DNA from: JAYEPK01 sp048569615
GTDB taxonomy: Archaea > Thermoplasmatota > Penumbrarchaeia > Penumbrarchaeales > Penumbrarchaeaceae
Direction: 5' to 3'
Length of the DNA stretch: 64,000 nucleotides
Assembly: GCA_048569615.1 (NCBI GenBank)
Contig: JBLIRK010000014.1
Coordinates: 1 to 64,000, forward strand
In this document: positions 52,110 to 61,603 of the stretch, one piece after another
Position numbering within the stretch: the first letter of the stretch is position 1
Layout: each line of letters starts with the position of its first letter
Program-made: the position numbers and the translations under genes
The notes under the pieces: generated by a model
Told to the model about the DNA's origin: nothing
Databases searched by the model: none
What the model saw: the letters and a program-made list of their open reading frames with translations, nothing else

Positions 52110-54467
52110 ATGCCCCCATTAGTTGTTGCTTTCAAATATGTAGTCAAATTGATCCCACCGATAGTCCTGCTCATGATCATGCTCCCCCATTCATCCTCGA
52201 TCATAGATTTCGGTCCGGCAAGATACTCGGAGTATGAAAATGCGATCGATCCCTATCTTATCGAAAGGCTCCGGGAAGGTCAGGATGAATACAGGGTCAT
52301 AGTTCAATTTCGCAACCACCCCATACACATGGATGTGTCATATGCCCGGAGCATAGGGATGCAGCACATATCCTCTTTAAGGGTGCTCCCGGCTGCGATC
52401 TTTACCGGTACGAGAGACCAGGTGGAGATGCTTTCAGGCTACGGTCGAACATCCTGGATAGAATATGACGGGGAAATGGAGCTAATGATGGAGCAATCCC
52501 TCAGTACCATAAATGCGACTATCGCCTGGAACTCATGGATAAAATCGGCCAGGGACAGGTATGGTAAGATCACAGGGGAAGGTATCACAGTCGCCGTGGT
52601 TGACACGGGAATCGATGCCGGCCATCCGGACCTGGATTATGGTGAAAAGACCATCATCAACATCAAATCTGATATTCCAGGTGGGCCCTGGTACGAGCTT
52701 GAGAATTCAGATACAAGCTACGGTCATGGAACCCACTGTGCCGGCACCATTGCGGGCAATGGAGATGCATCTGCCGGATCCAGATCGGGTGTTGCCCCTG
52801 ATTCCAGACTAATCGGCCTCTGCGTCGGTGATGTCGGAATAACCCTTACAAATACGATCCAGGGATTGGAGTGGGTGTATGAGAATTCCAAGGGGGCTAA
52901 TCCCTATAATATAAAGGTAGTATCGAATTCATGGGGAGGCGGAGCGGCCGAATACGATCCAGAGGACGCCCAGTCCAAGATCTGCCAGAAGCTCACCTTT
53001 GAAAATAACGTCCTTGTGGTCTTTGCGATGGGAAACGCGGGCAGGGGCCACCATGACGGGGAAGTCCTGACAGCATCTCCCACGGGATTGATCCCTTCCA
53101 ATATAGGCGTTGCTGCAATCGAAAGAGATGGGTCAGGTGTTGCGGATTTCTCTTCCCGCGGCCAAAGAGGGGAAAACCAGACATATCCGGATATCGGAGC
53201 TCCGGGAGTTCGGATCTGGTCTGCCCATGCCAGGTTGACGGAGATATCTGCCCTTTCAAAGATCGGAGGAAATCCAAATCCGTACTATCTTGCGATTTCA
53301 GGTACTTCGATGGCAACCCCCCACGTATCCGGCCTTGCTGCCCTGATGTTCCAGGCTGCCCCTTCCCTGGCAATTTCCAGCAGATGGGAGGATTACTCCG
53401 GTGATGATCCCGAATGGTGGTACGGTTACGATTACAACAGGATCCACGAGATCGAGTGGATAATGGAACAGTCAGCATCCTATATTCCACCTGATGGTAT
53501 TCCCATTTCGAACGAAGAGGATGATAACGGCGTCCCAGAACCCGAAGACATGTCCGAAACGGAGATAGGGTGGGATGGAAAGCCCATGGATTGGGCCCAG
53601 GGTTATGGTCTGATAAATGCAGAGAAATGCGTAGGGATCGCTCTGACACTCCAGGAGCTCCGTGACAGATATTCCGGAGAGAGATGGACGGTAAAAGATG
53701 CCGTTGATGTATACAATGGACGGGAGGTCTTCCACCGGGATACCCGGATCCTTGCGACCGATACTCTTGTCACAGAATGGGATGCCGAATTTGCACGTTA
53801 TGCACAGGATGATGAGGGGCCCATACTCGTTCAGAACCAGACCAGGCTTATATGGGTCCCGGACGGGGCTAATGAGATATCGGTCAATCTTCTCTACAAT
53901 CCCCTGAACTTCGAGGACAGGACGTTGGGCGACCTAACCTTCGTTGTGGATTTCCAAAATGATGGCCAATTCGATTACCAGGAGCCTTTCCTTGGCTCAA
54001 GGACAACTGGCAGCAAGGAGCATATTTTCACCGATATGGAGGGATACACCGGAGGCTATTGGGCGATAGGTGTTTACGGCCAGGGTTTCAAGGTGATCAG
54101 ACCTTTTCGCGACAGGGAATTCGCAGAGCTCAGGGTAGACTACACGATCGGTGTAAGAATGGTATTGTCGATCCCTCCAGAGGGAGCGGTTGATATGGAG
54201 CCACCTATACCGAACTCGCAGGTATCTACCTGGGAAGAAGGACCGCCATCTCCTTCATATTCCGGCGGCGAGATATCGATTACGGGCGGAACATACGATC
54301 TGGACAGGGTCTTGCCCTATCCCGAGGAAGTTCCAGAGGGCGAAGGGCCTTCCGCACCGTGGTTGTGGATATTCCTGATACTGTCAATTGTCGGAGTGTC
54401 CGCTATCGTTGCATTGTATATCAAGAGGAGAAGGAAGACAATGATGGCGATAGAGGAAAACAATTAG
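52110..54467 (+). CDS. Membrane-anchored subtilisin-like serine protease (S8)
   Basis: 785 residues. Signal peptide (about 1-32), I9-type propeptide-like segment (about 50-125), and an S8 catalytic domain. The triad is D165 (AVVDTGIDAG), H206 (YGHGTHCAGTIAG) and S400 (ISGTSMATPHVSGLAAL), with the oxyanion Asn in FAMGNAGRG. A beta-rich C-terminal part and a transmembrane helix near 755-775 with a basic cytosolic tail follow. The catalytic domain carries an extra acidic segment (EEDDNGVPEPEDMSE, near 470-485). The ATG sits about 36 bases after a TATA element (52068-52080). Extracellular protease acting at the cell surface. Confidence 0.93.
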   Translation: MPPLVVAFKYVVKLIPPIVLLMIMLPHSSSIIDFGPARYSEYENAIDPYLIERLREGQDEYRVIVQFRNHPIHMDVSYARSIGMQHISSLRVLPAAIFTGTRDQVEMLSGYGRTSWIEYDGEMELMMEQSLSTINATIAWNSWIKSARDRYGKITGEGITVAVVDTGIDAGHPDLDYGEKTIINIKSDIPGGPWYELENSDTSYGHGTHCAGTIAGNGDASAGSRSGVAPDSRLIGLCVGDVGITLTNTIQGLEWVYENSKGANPYNIKVVSNSWGGGAAEYDPEDAQSKICQKLTFENNVLVVFAMGNAGRGHHDGEVLTASPTGLIPSNIGVAAIERDGSGVADFSSRGQRGENQTYPDIGAPGVRIWSAHARLTEISALSKIGGNPNPYYLAISGTSMATPHVSGLAALMFQAAPSLAISSRWEDYSGDDPEWWYGYDYNRIHEIEWIMEQSASYIPPDGIPISNEEDDNGVPEPEDMSETEIGWDGKPMDWAQGYGLINAEKCVGIALTLQELRDRYSGERWTVKDAVDVYNGREVFHRDTRILATDTLVTEWDAEFARYAQDDEGPILVQNQTRLIWVPDGANEISVNLLYNPLNFEDRTLGDLTFVVDFQNDGQFDYQEPFLGSRTTGSKEHIFTDMEGYTGGYWAIGVYGQGFKVIRPFRDREFAELRVDYTIGVRMVLSIPPEGAVDMEPPIPNSQVSTWEEGPPSPSYSGGEISITGGTYDLDRVLPYPEEVPEGEGPSAPWLWIFLILSIVGVSAIVALYIKRRRKTMMAIEENN

Positions 54468-54490
54468 GTCACTGCTCTTTTAGGGGCTAG

Positions 54491-54502
54491 CCATATATAA
54501 GG
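54491..54502 (+). promoter_or_regulatory. TATA box of the two-domain wHTH regulator
   Basis: CCATATATAAGG is centred about 35 bases before ATG 54532, giving a leader of about 10 bases. It is just after the subtilase stop. Confidence 0.55.
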
Positions 54503-54531
54503 TCCAGGCTAACTTGATTCTGTGATTTACT

Positions 54532-54951
54532 ATGGGGTATAAGCGCATCAACACGATGGAGGACCTGATGCAGAACGCAAACAGGTCGAAGATATACAGA
54601 GCGATCATCCAATACCCCGGATCCAGTTTTACAGACCTGAGAATGCTACTCGGCATCAAGAACGGGACCTTATCCCACCATCTGATAAAGCTGGAGAAGG
54701 AAGGTCTTCTAAGGTCCAAGAAGATAGGGATATTTCGAAGGTTCTATCCAGCCAGCGGTGATGTCCCGAAGGACCTAGAGGAGAAGATTATCGATGTTGT
54801 GCTGGATAATCCGGGAATATCCCAGTCCAGCGTTGCTAAAAGATTGGATATCACTAGACAGGTTGCCAATTATCATATAAATTCGCTCAAGAGAAGGGGC
54901 CATATAATTGTGAAGAGGTCCGGAAGGAATTCCGAGATATATCTCCGTTGA
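54532..54951 (+). CDS. Transcriptional regulator with two winged-helix domains
   Basis: 139 residues. Two ArsR/MarR-like wHTH units: residues about 18-70 (GSSFTDLRMLLGIKNGTLSH, HLIKLEKEGLL) and about 80-139 (NPGISQSSVAKRLDITRQVA, NYHINSLKRRGHIIVKRSG). This is common in Thermoplasmatota and methanogens. No ligand-binding domain is seen. It is in the right place to regulate the subtilase or the large surface protein genes nearby. Confidence 0.85.
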   Translation: MGYKRINTMEDLMQNANRSKIYRAIIQYPGSSFTDLRMLLGIKNGTLSHHLIKLEKEGLLRSKKIGIFRRFYPASGDVPKDLEEKIIDVVLDNPGISQSSVAKRLDITRQVANYHINSLKRRGHIIVKRSGRNSEIYLR

Positions 54952-55034
54952 GAACAACATTCAGATTAAACGAGCTATCAGGTCACAGAACCCAACCCTT
55001 GGAGGGAAATGTCACCTGCCGGGTACCCCGCCTT

Positions 55035-55163
55035 TCATCTCTTGTTTATGGTATAGGCACAATTGGTGCATTTCCATAGTTCGAAAATATCCTGGCCCCT
55101 GGAAAAGGGTATGAGATTTCCCTTATCGCATTTCGGGCAAGGTGGAAAGAACTGGTCCGCCAT
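55035..55163 (-). CDS. Small zinc-ribbon protein, 42 residues
   Basis: MADQFFPPCPKCDKG begins a single zinc ribbon with ligands C9, C12, C32 and C35, ending in NKR. It resembles the short archaeal zinc-ribbon proteins related to TFS/RpoM ends, but the family is not clear. A TATA element (55197-55204 on the minus strand) lies about 37 bases before the ATG, and the stop at 55035 is followed by the wHTH gene running in the opposite direction. Confidence 0.7.
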   Translation of the reverse strand: MADQFFPPCPKCDKGNLIPFSRGQDIFELWKCTNCAYTINKR

Positions 55164-55196
55164 TTTTCCGCCTCCGCTTGATGGAACCGTGAATGA

Positions 55197-55204
55197 TTAT
55201 ATAA
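55197..55204 (-). promoter_or_regulatory. TATA box of the small zinc-ribbon gene
   Basis: The minus-strand element TTATATAA lies about 37 bases before ATG 55163, giving a leader of roughly 10 bases. Confidence 0.5.
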
Positions 55205-55248
55205 TGATTTTGGGGTGCTTTGCATTATGAAAGGTTTAGCAGGACGGC

Positions 55249-55458
55249 TCATATGAATAATTTGGTCACAAGTATTATTCCAGCCGAGACAACAAAGATC
55301 GTGATGAGCAGGAAGGTCAGGTGAACATGCGGACCTTGTTCCGGGTCCTCAAGGGCACCGAGGAAACCCTTCTCTGATATGGTGGAAAATACCTTGAATA
55401 TGGAATAGGAGGGGGCCGTATTGGAGATCTGCCTCTTCGGTTGTGACATGGGCCTCAT
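55249..55458 (-). CDS. Small C-tail-anchored membrane protein, possible Sec61-beta/SecG
   Basis: 69 residues with one helix at the very C-terminus (HLTFLLITIFVVSAGIILVTKLF), a hydrophilic N-terminal half, and a GP motif just ahead of the helix. Archaeal Sec61-beta has this size and topology, but its conserved RYF/GPK pattern is only weakly matched, so the label is tentative. TATA at about 55496-55508 on the minus strand. A second ATG at 55449 is an alternative start. Confidence 0.55.
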   Translation of the reverse strand: MRPMSQPKRQISNTAPSYSIFKVFSTISEKGFLGALEDPEQGPHVHLTFLLITIFVVSAGIILVTKLFI

Positions 55459-55535
55459 TCTTCAGAAGGTAGGGTCCCTACTTAACCATTTCCATTTTCA
55501 TATATCTTGATGTGGTGAACTTGTGCTTCATTCAA

Positions 55536-55560
55536 CCACCCCAGGGGTATCCCTGGGTGG
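55536..55560. repeat. Strong GC hairpin
   Basis: CCACCCCAGGG pairs with CCCTGGGTGG across a GTAT loop with one bulged C. It stands upstream of the small membrane protein gene on the minus strand and before the large surface protein gene on the plus strand. It may be an operator or a 5' structure; no T-run follows. Confidence 0.45.
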
Positions 55561-55800
55561 CGGCTCAAAAAATTATAATATGCCCTCATACCCATCTGAA
55601 ATGCGGCTCGGATAGGTGTTTGATCCATGAAGGAAAGGTTAAGTGCGGTGGGCAAACCAAAGGAACCAAGAGGACGGGATTCTGGATTAGGAGAACAACC
55701 TATATATATAGAATAAAAACTGTTGTAGTAGGGGGTAACCAATTCAAATGTCTGGACAACAGTGAATTGGTGTATGGTTGAAATGAGAATTCATCTGGAC
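55561..55800 (+). other. Upstream region of the large CARDB gene
   Basis: No gene is evident here. A plus-strand open frame (55512-55781) crosses the hairpin and the promoter and is probably not real. The AT-rich element CCTATATATATAG (55690-55705) is the likely TATA box, about 110 bases before ATG 55811. That gives a leader of roughly 85 bases. Confidence 0.45.
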
Positions 55801-55810
55801 GGTGGACTGC

Positions 55811-58800
55811 ATGGAAAGGAAGTGTTTTATAAGCAATCGGAAATTGATGCCAATTGCTATCGTAGCAGTGATGGTAATGTCGGGTCTCTACGGGGTCCTA
55901 TTTTTTATCGACGAACCCGCACAAGGGGCTACAAGCTTGGGTACGATAACCGTAACCGGAGGTTCGAAGAGGAGCTTCAGCGGTGTCGATTACCTACTGG
56001 ATGGTGATATTACCGTTTCCGGGAGCGGTAGCAAAGTGACCTTTGCCGACTGCACCCTTACCCTTACCCAGGACGTGGGTTCGGACGGGGAGTTCGGCGG
56101 TGGTGATGACCACATTTATACGATCTCTGTCCAGAGCGGGGGGGAGATAGAATTCACAAATACCCACGTGACCACACAGACCGGTCAGCTCCATCCCTAT
56201 TTCGATATTACGATCACCGGGGATGGTTCCGGCTCCAAGATATCGTTCAAGAATTCCATCATCGAAGGTCCCGGCACTATTACCATGCAGAACAGCGCTC
56301 TCCTCGAAGCGAGCGGCTCCGTCTTCATGGAGCTGAACGACAAGTCCAATCTAAAATATGATATTGATGGGGACGGAAGCTCGGAAGATGACGAGGATGT
56401 GAGCGATGACGGTCCGAGGATCACCTTCAATTCGGGGGCCAGGGGTTTGATAGTCGATTCAGAGCTTCGGGATACAATGTCCTTTTCCTCAGCTTCTCGG
56501 AACGGAATGACAGCAGCCAATATCACCCTTGACGGTACGAATACCAATGTCACATTCATCAACTCCTTCCTGGATGTCGATTTCGAAACAAGTCTATCTA
56601 CGGGAACCCACAATATGCTTAGGATAACGAATGGCGCAGTCGCCCATATCGTATCCTGTGCTTTCAATGTCTCATCGGCCACGACATCCTCTCCCGCCAT
56701 ATCCGTTTCAGGCACCGGATCGAGAGCGATATATTACCGATGGATCGCGGCACATGTGAAGGACGGCATGGGAATACGTATGGAAGCCCAGAGTGTTACC
56801 GTGCATAGGGTCGAGGGGAACACCAACAGGAGGCTTGGCAGCTCATACCTGACAACCGAACTTCTAAACTACATAGGCAAGAATTCGCTGAATTGGAACA
56901 CAACCTCACAGAACGGATGGGCCTTTTTACCCGTGGCAACGGACATAATCACAGTATCCACCATGCCGAATTCGGATACCTATCCGGATTTCATCATCAG
57001 CGTCACCAGGGATGGGGAGACCGTATCCTCCACTACCTCCTTCAAGAATTATCCGAAGGTTCCCGACCAGGGGGAGGTCGTAGGCATCATAAATGACATC
57101 GTTGATGGTTCGGCAGATCCCAACCATGGATTCTCGGACCTGGGCGGGCCACTCAGCTTCAGTAAGTTCGTGATCGATCCTTCCACATCTTCCTATTTCT
57201 CCGGACTTGGTGTGGACCTGACCATAAACAGCAGATATACCCTTACCGGGACATCTTCCTTTATAGACGGGGTCTTCTATCCATCCTTTTATGCCTTCGA
57301 CGGCCACCTCCTGGTGAGATCCGGCGGTCATCTCGTCATAAATGATACCTTCGTCCGTTTCCTCACGGATGATTCCCCAGCATACATCCTCATCGAGAAC
57401 GGTGGAAAGCTAGAACTCAACAATGTATCGCTTTCCGGATATGGCGACAAGGATCTTTATCTCTACATTCTTGGAAGTTCTAATCCGACCGTGATCATGA
57501 GCGAAGGCTCCATGATGATCGAGCATATGGTGGCTAGGGACACAGCGAAGGCCGCTATAGAGGCCTCGGTGTTCAACGGGTCATTGAACTTATTCGGTTC
57601 CAGCGTGGATGTTTCGGTCCATTCCAATGCCTTGAACATACCCAACGTGTATGCGGTGGACTGTACTCTTGATCTCGGAGGGGGGCCGGTGCAGATCGAT
57701 GACCTTGATTGGAGCGGTGTCGATTTCACCTCGACCGATTCGGTGTTCTCCATACCACTCGATGTCGATGGAACGGCCGTCCTGACCAACGTAACTTTCT
57801 CGGGCTCGCTCCCTGACGGAAGAACCAAGTGGCTCAAAGCTCTTGGGACCGGATCTATCCAGAGGGGATGGTGGCTGAATGCAAGGGTGGAGGATTCAGT
57901 GCAAAATCCGCTTGCAGGGGCAGCAATTGATGTTCAGAGGGTAGAGGGGCCATTGAACATCGATGTTGCCACATACACCACCGATAGTCGGGGAGAGGCA
58001 AAATTCCCGCTTGTCCAGGAAGAGATCAGAAGTACCGGAAGAACATACCTGGGCAATTATAGGATGAATGCATCCTTCTCCGGAATATCATCAAGTCCTC
58101 AGTCTGCTGTCCTCTCCGGAGCCGATGTGGATGCGCTAATATTGGTTCCAGGCGGCCCTAACCTGGTCCCAAAGATGATCTGGACACAGGGAACGATGAT
58201 AGATGGTTTCTCAATAGATGTCAAAGGTTCGATATCGAACGAGGGCGAATTCGCATCGGCCCCCTTCATGGCAAGCCTGGTCATCGACGGAGAGGTCGTT
58301 GCGGAGGAGATGATGACGGGTTTGAATTCCGGGGCAACTGCTGAGATCAAGGGAACTTGGCTCAGCCTGGAGGGGGAATCCACATTCAGTCTGGTCGTCG
58401 ACACCCTTGACGAGGTAAGGGAGACCAATGAGGTCGATAACACGCTCGAACAGCTGAATGTCGTCGGCCTCGGTCCGGATTATACCCTTGTGATCGACCT
58501 CCCCGATGATGATTGGGCGTACAACACCTTCGGTCAGTTCGATATCATAGTGGCAAACGGCGGGGATTTAGATCCGGAGGAGAACGGTTTCATTGTGAAC
58601 ATTACGTGGGGTTCAGGTCAGGGTTCCGGTTTTGTGGCAATGAACCTCACTTTCGACTACATTCCCCCGGGGGAGGAAGTCAGAAGAACCGTGAATTGGA
58701 CCCCCCAGGACTCGGGCGTCATCACAGTTGTCGGTATCATAGATTCGAAATATGATAGGAGCCCTCTTAATTCCATACAGATACTCCAGGTTGACGTGCT

Positions 58801-61498
58801 TTCGCTGGCTGACCTAGGTCTGGTGATAAACTCATTCGCGGTGGACTCCCCTGATCCAGTCACAACCAATACGATGAATGAGGTGTCATTCACTGTTGTC
58901 AATACTGGGGACCTGCCGGCGGGACAGTTCATCGTTGCCCTCTTCGATGGTGAAGAAGAGGTCGATACAAATGTTATGGTCCCCGGCCTAAAGCCCGAGG
59001 AGGAGATCGAAATATCCTTTGACTGGTTCTCAGGGGCTCCCGGCATTCACAATCTGACTGTCAAGTTGGACCTGGGCGGGATGGTTATGGAGCAGTTCAA
59101 AGAGAACAATAACGTCACATTCTCCATCCGGGTGGATACGGAACCCGATCTGACCTTCACATCGAATATCGGTGTTTCCCCGAGGGTTGTCACTGAGGGC
59201 AAGAACGTGACGATTTGGGCAACCGTCATCAATGATGGAAGGACCATGGCAAGAAATGCCAAGGTCCAGTTCTCGCTGGATTCAGATACCAACGTCCTTT
59301 CCACGCTCGAGGTCAATCTGCTTCCGGGTCAGATGAAAAACCTTTCCATCGTTTGGAAGGCGGCAGGCACTGGTTTCCATACTATCTTCGTAGTTGCCGA
59401 TCCATTCGATCAGATATTCGAGACAATCGAGCTTGAGAACAACAATCTAAGGTCCGTTGACCTAAACGTCCTTTCAAAGCCCGACCTGTTCATGAACCCG
59501 CCGGACCTCAGGGTAGAACCTTCCTCGATGATCAATATCGGAGACGAAGTAGCCATACAGGCGACGATCAGGAACTCGGGAGAGACCGATGCCAACAATG
59601 TTTTCATAAGGTTCTACGACGGAGACCCCATCCAGGGAGGCAAGATAATCTCATGGAAGGAGACGCAACCGTCGGTGAGCATAAACAAGATCCCCGCCGG
59701 AGGCAGCAAGTGGGCAAATGTCACATGGACACCGATGGTAGGGGGTTATCATTCGATCTACGTTGTGATGGATCTGGTCAATGCCATAGATGAATCCGAC
59801 GAGAGCAACAACAAGGTTTCCTGGGAAGTATATGTTCTGACCCTCCCAGATATGGCCTTCTCGGATCTTACCCTTTATCAGGGCGAGTTCGAAGTGGACA
59901 GCGCGGGTGTTGGCAGCACGCTTAGAATAAATGCGACGGTAACGAACCTTGGAGACACAATGGCCCCCTCCTTCAGGATCAGGTTCTTCAACGGGGATTA
60001 TCAGAACGATCCCGATCCGATCCCGATAGGGATGGGGATGACCTACTTTTCCGGAATATTGGCCGGAAAGGACTCGATGTCGATAGAGATGCCGTGGACC
60101 GTCGATTATCCGAAGGGCATCAGAACCATATCGGTCCAGGTTGATATCCTTGAGGGAGAGGAGCAAACCACAAACAACAACAGGATATTCTCGCAGATCG
60201 AGGTCTTTGATATCCAGGATGTTCCAGAGTTGATGACCATCAATGAGAGTCTGATGCTCAATACCGGTTACTCAGGAATGGAGATCGACCTGGATAACGA
60301 GCCAACAGGATATGTTGGCATGAACCTATCCGTCCAGGTCAATATCACGAATATAGGCGGGATTTCCGCAAGTAATACCACAATATCATTCATCGCCTCC
60401 AACGAAACCATGACGTGGGTGGAGTTCAACACCACAATAGGCTTCATAGAGAACAACGGGACAGATATTATCAATGGATTCTGGAACCTCAGGAGCACCG
60501 GAGTCAACAGGTTGAGGATCATAATCGACCCGGACAACAACATCAGGGAATTCGATGAGGGAAACAATGTCCGTATCATCACCATCGATGTCCAGGAGGC
60601 TCCCGATGTATCGATAGAGGTTGTAAGGGAAGGCAGTGCGTACAACTCCAACAACGGCAAGTTCGAGATGAAAAAGAATTCCGAATACGAGTTGACCTTC
60701 AATGTTATCAACAGAGGGGACTTCGAATTCAGCAACCTTCTAGTAGAATTTGAATCCAGCTGGGATCTGGCTCCAGGTGAGAGCCCCACAAGGACCATCA
60801 ACCTTGGTCCCGGGGACAGTATGCGAGTATCCTTCAAGGTCAAACCAACATCCAGTCCGGGTGAGATACTCTACTGGGACTGCATAGTTAACGGCGACAA
60901 TCAATACTACGAATCCGATACCGGAAATGATCGCGCATCGGTAGATGTGGAGGTCTTGGAGGCCGAGCAGGAGAGCCTGTGGTGGCTGTGGATCATCATC
61001 ATCATACTTATCCTACTTCTGATCGCAGGTATCGCAGGATATTTCGTCTATAAGAAAATGCAGACCAAGGACATGGCGAAATGCTCCAACTGCGGCGGTC
61101 TCGTGGCAATGGATGACAATATATGCCCGCACTGCGGTGTGGAGTTCTCCGAGGAATTCGAATGCGAATGCGGGGAGGTTCTGAAGCCGGGAATGACCGA
61201 ATGCCCGGCCTGTCACAAACCGGTTGCAGGCGTGATCACAGCTCCCAAGGATCAGGAGGGGGAGAAGAAGGAAGGAGAGGAAGAGGAGGAGATGGAGGAG
61301 GTTTCCGAGGAGGAGATCGAGGAGATGGAGGAGGAAACCACTCCGCCGGCAATGGAGGAGCCGGAAGAAGTCACTCCGGAGGATATGATAAAAGAGGCTC
61401 CTACGGACGAGGAGGAGCTTGCCGAATGCTTCGAATGCGGTGCATTGATACCAGTATCTGCTCCCATTTGTCCTCACTGCGGTGCAGTGTTCGAGTAG
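55811..61498 (+). CDS. Giant CARDB-repeat surface protein with cytosolic zinc ribbons
   Basis: About 1895 residues. A signal anchor (AIVAVMVMSGLYGVLFFI) is followed by a beta-helix-like region (repeated polar beta strands, residues about 40-690) and then a chain of CARDB/Ig-like modules (residues about 790-1710), each with the DLxxxxxxxSP, VNNTG/NxGxxxA and E.NNxxS pattern. One transmembrane helix at about 1725-1748 is followed by cytosolic zinc ribbons (CSNCGG..ICPHCG; CECGEVL..CPACHK), an acidic linker, and a last ribbon (CFECGALI..CPHCGAVF). ATG 55811 with GGTGG upstream is preferred over GTG 55802. Adhesin or cell-wall scaffold with a cytosolic signalling or docking end. Confidence 0.85.
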   Translation: MERKCFISNRKLMPIAIVAVMVMSGLYGVLFFIDEPAQGATSLGTITVTGGSKRSFSGVDYLLDGDITVSGSGSKVTFADCTLTLTQDVGSDGEFGGGDDHIYTISVQSGGEIEFTNTHVTTQTGQLHPYFDITITGDGSGSKISFKNSIIEGPGTITMQNSALLEASGSVFMELNDKSNLKYDIDGDGSSEDDEDVSDDGPRITFNSGARGLIVDSELRDTMSFSSASRNGMTAANITLDGTNTNVTFINSFLDVDFETSLSTGTHNMLRITNGAVAHIVSCAFNVSSATTSSPAISVSGTGSRAIYYRWIAAHVKDGMGIRMEAQSVTVHRVEGNTNRRLGSSYLTTELLNYIGKNSLNWNTTSQNGWAFLPVATDIITVSTMPNSDTYPDFIISVTRDGETVSSTTSFKNYPKVPDQGEVVGIINDIVDGSADPNHGFSDLGGPLSFSKFVIDPSTSSYFSGLGVDLTINSRYTLTGTSSFIDGVFYPSFYAFDGHLLVRSGGHLVINDTFVRFLTDDSPAYILIENGGKLELNNVSLSGYGDKDLYLYILGSSNPTVIMSEGSMMIEHMVARDTAKAAIEASVFNGSLNLFGSSVDVSVHSNALNIPNVYAVDCTLDLGGGPVQIDDLDWSGVDFTSTDSVFSIPLDVDGTAVLTNVTFSGSLPDGRTKWLKALGTGSIQRGWWLNARVEDSVQNPLAGAAIDVQRVEGPLNIDVATYTTDSRGEAKFPLVQEEIRSTGRTYLGNYRMNASFSGISSSPQSAVLSGADVDALILVPGGPNLVPKMIWTQGTMIDGFSIDVKGSISNEGEFASAPFMASLVIDGEVVAEEMMTGLNSGATAEIKGTWLSLEGESTFSLVVDTLDEVRETNEVDNTLEQLNVVGLGPDYTLVIDLPDDDWAYNTFGQFDIIVANGGDLDPEENGFIVNITWGSGQGSGFVAMNLTFDYIPPGEEVRRTVNWTPQDSGVITVVGIIDSKYDRSPLNSIQILQVDVLSLADLGLVINSFAVDSPDPVTTNTMNEVSFTVVNTGDLPAGQFIVALFDGEEEVDTNVMVPGLKPEEEIEISFDWFSGAPGIHNLTVKLDLGGMVMEQFKENNNVTFSIRVDTEPDLTFTSNIGVSPRVVTEGKNVTIWATVINDGRTMARNAKVQFSLDSDTNVLSTLEVNLLPGQMKNLSIVWKAAGTGFHTIFVVADPFDQIFETIELENNNLRSVDLNVLSKPDLFMNPPDLRVEPSSMINIGDEVAIQATIRNSGETDANNVFIRFYDGDPIQGGKIISWKETQPSVSINKIPAGGSKWANVTWTPMVGGYHSIYVVMDLVNAIDESDESNNKVSWEVYVLTLPDMAFSDLTLYQGEFEVDSAGVGSTLRINATVTNLGDTMAPSFRIRFFNGDYQNDPDPIPIGMGMTYFSGILAGKDSMSIEMPWTVDYPKGIRTISVQVDILEGEEQTTNNNRIFSQIEVFDIQDVPELMTINESLMLNTGYSGMEIDLDNEPTGYVGMNLSVQVNITNIGGISASNTTISFIASNETMTWVEFNTTIGFIENNGTDIINGFWNLRSTGVNRLRIIIDPDNNIREFDEGNNVRIITIDVQEAPDVSIEVVREGSAYNSNNGKFEMKKNSEYELTFNVINRGDFEFSNLLVEFESSWDLAPGESPTRTINLGPGDSMRVSFKVKPTSSPGEILYWDCIVNGDNQYYESDTGNDRASVDVEVLEAEQESLWWLWIIIIILILLLIAGIAGYFVYKKMQTKDMAKCSNCGGLVAMDDNICPHCGVEFSEEFECECGEVLKPGMTECPACHKPVAGVITAPKDQEGEKKEGEEEEEMEEVSEEEIEEMEEETTPPAMEEPEEVTPEDMIKEAPTDEEELAECFECGALIPVSAPICPHCGAVFE
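61264..61346 (+). repeat. GA-rich coding repeat (acidic linker)
   Basis: Run of GAGGAG/GAAGGA units encoding Glu-rich sequence (EEEEEMEEVSEEEIEEMEEE) between two zinc-ribbon sets of the surface protein. Such purine runs are prone to slippage. Confidence 0.7.
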
Positions 61499-61603
61499 AT
61501 CGAGCAGTTCAATGCAGGTCTCATTCGATCCGTTGAGCTGCGAAGGCTAAATGCGCAGCTTCGCCCCGAAAATGTAATAAGAGGCCTATTGATTTAGGTT
61601 CTA

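Noticed and set aside
55512..55781. 89-codon plus-strand frame before the CARDB gene
   Set aside because: It crosses the GC hairpin and the TATA element, with no ribosome site and a composition unlike neighbouring genes.
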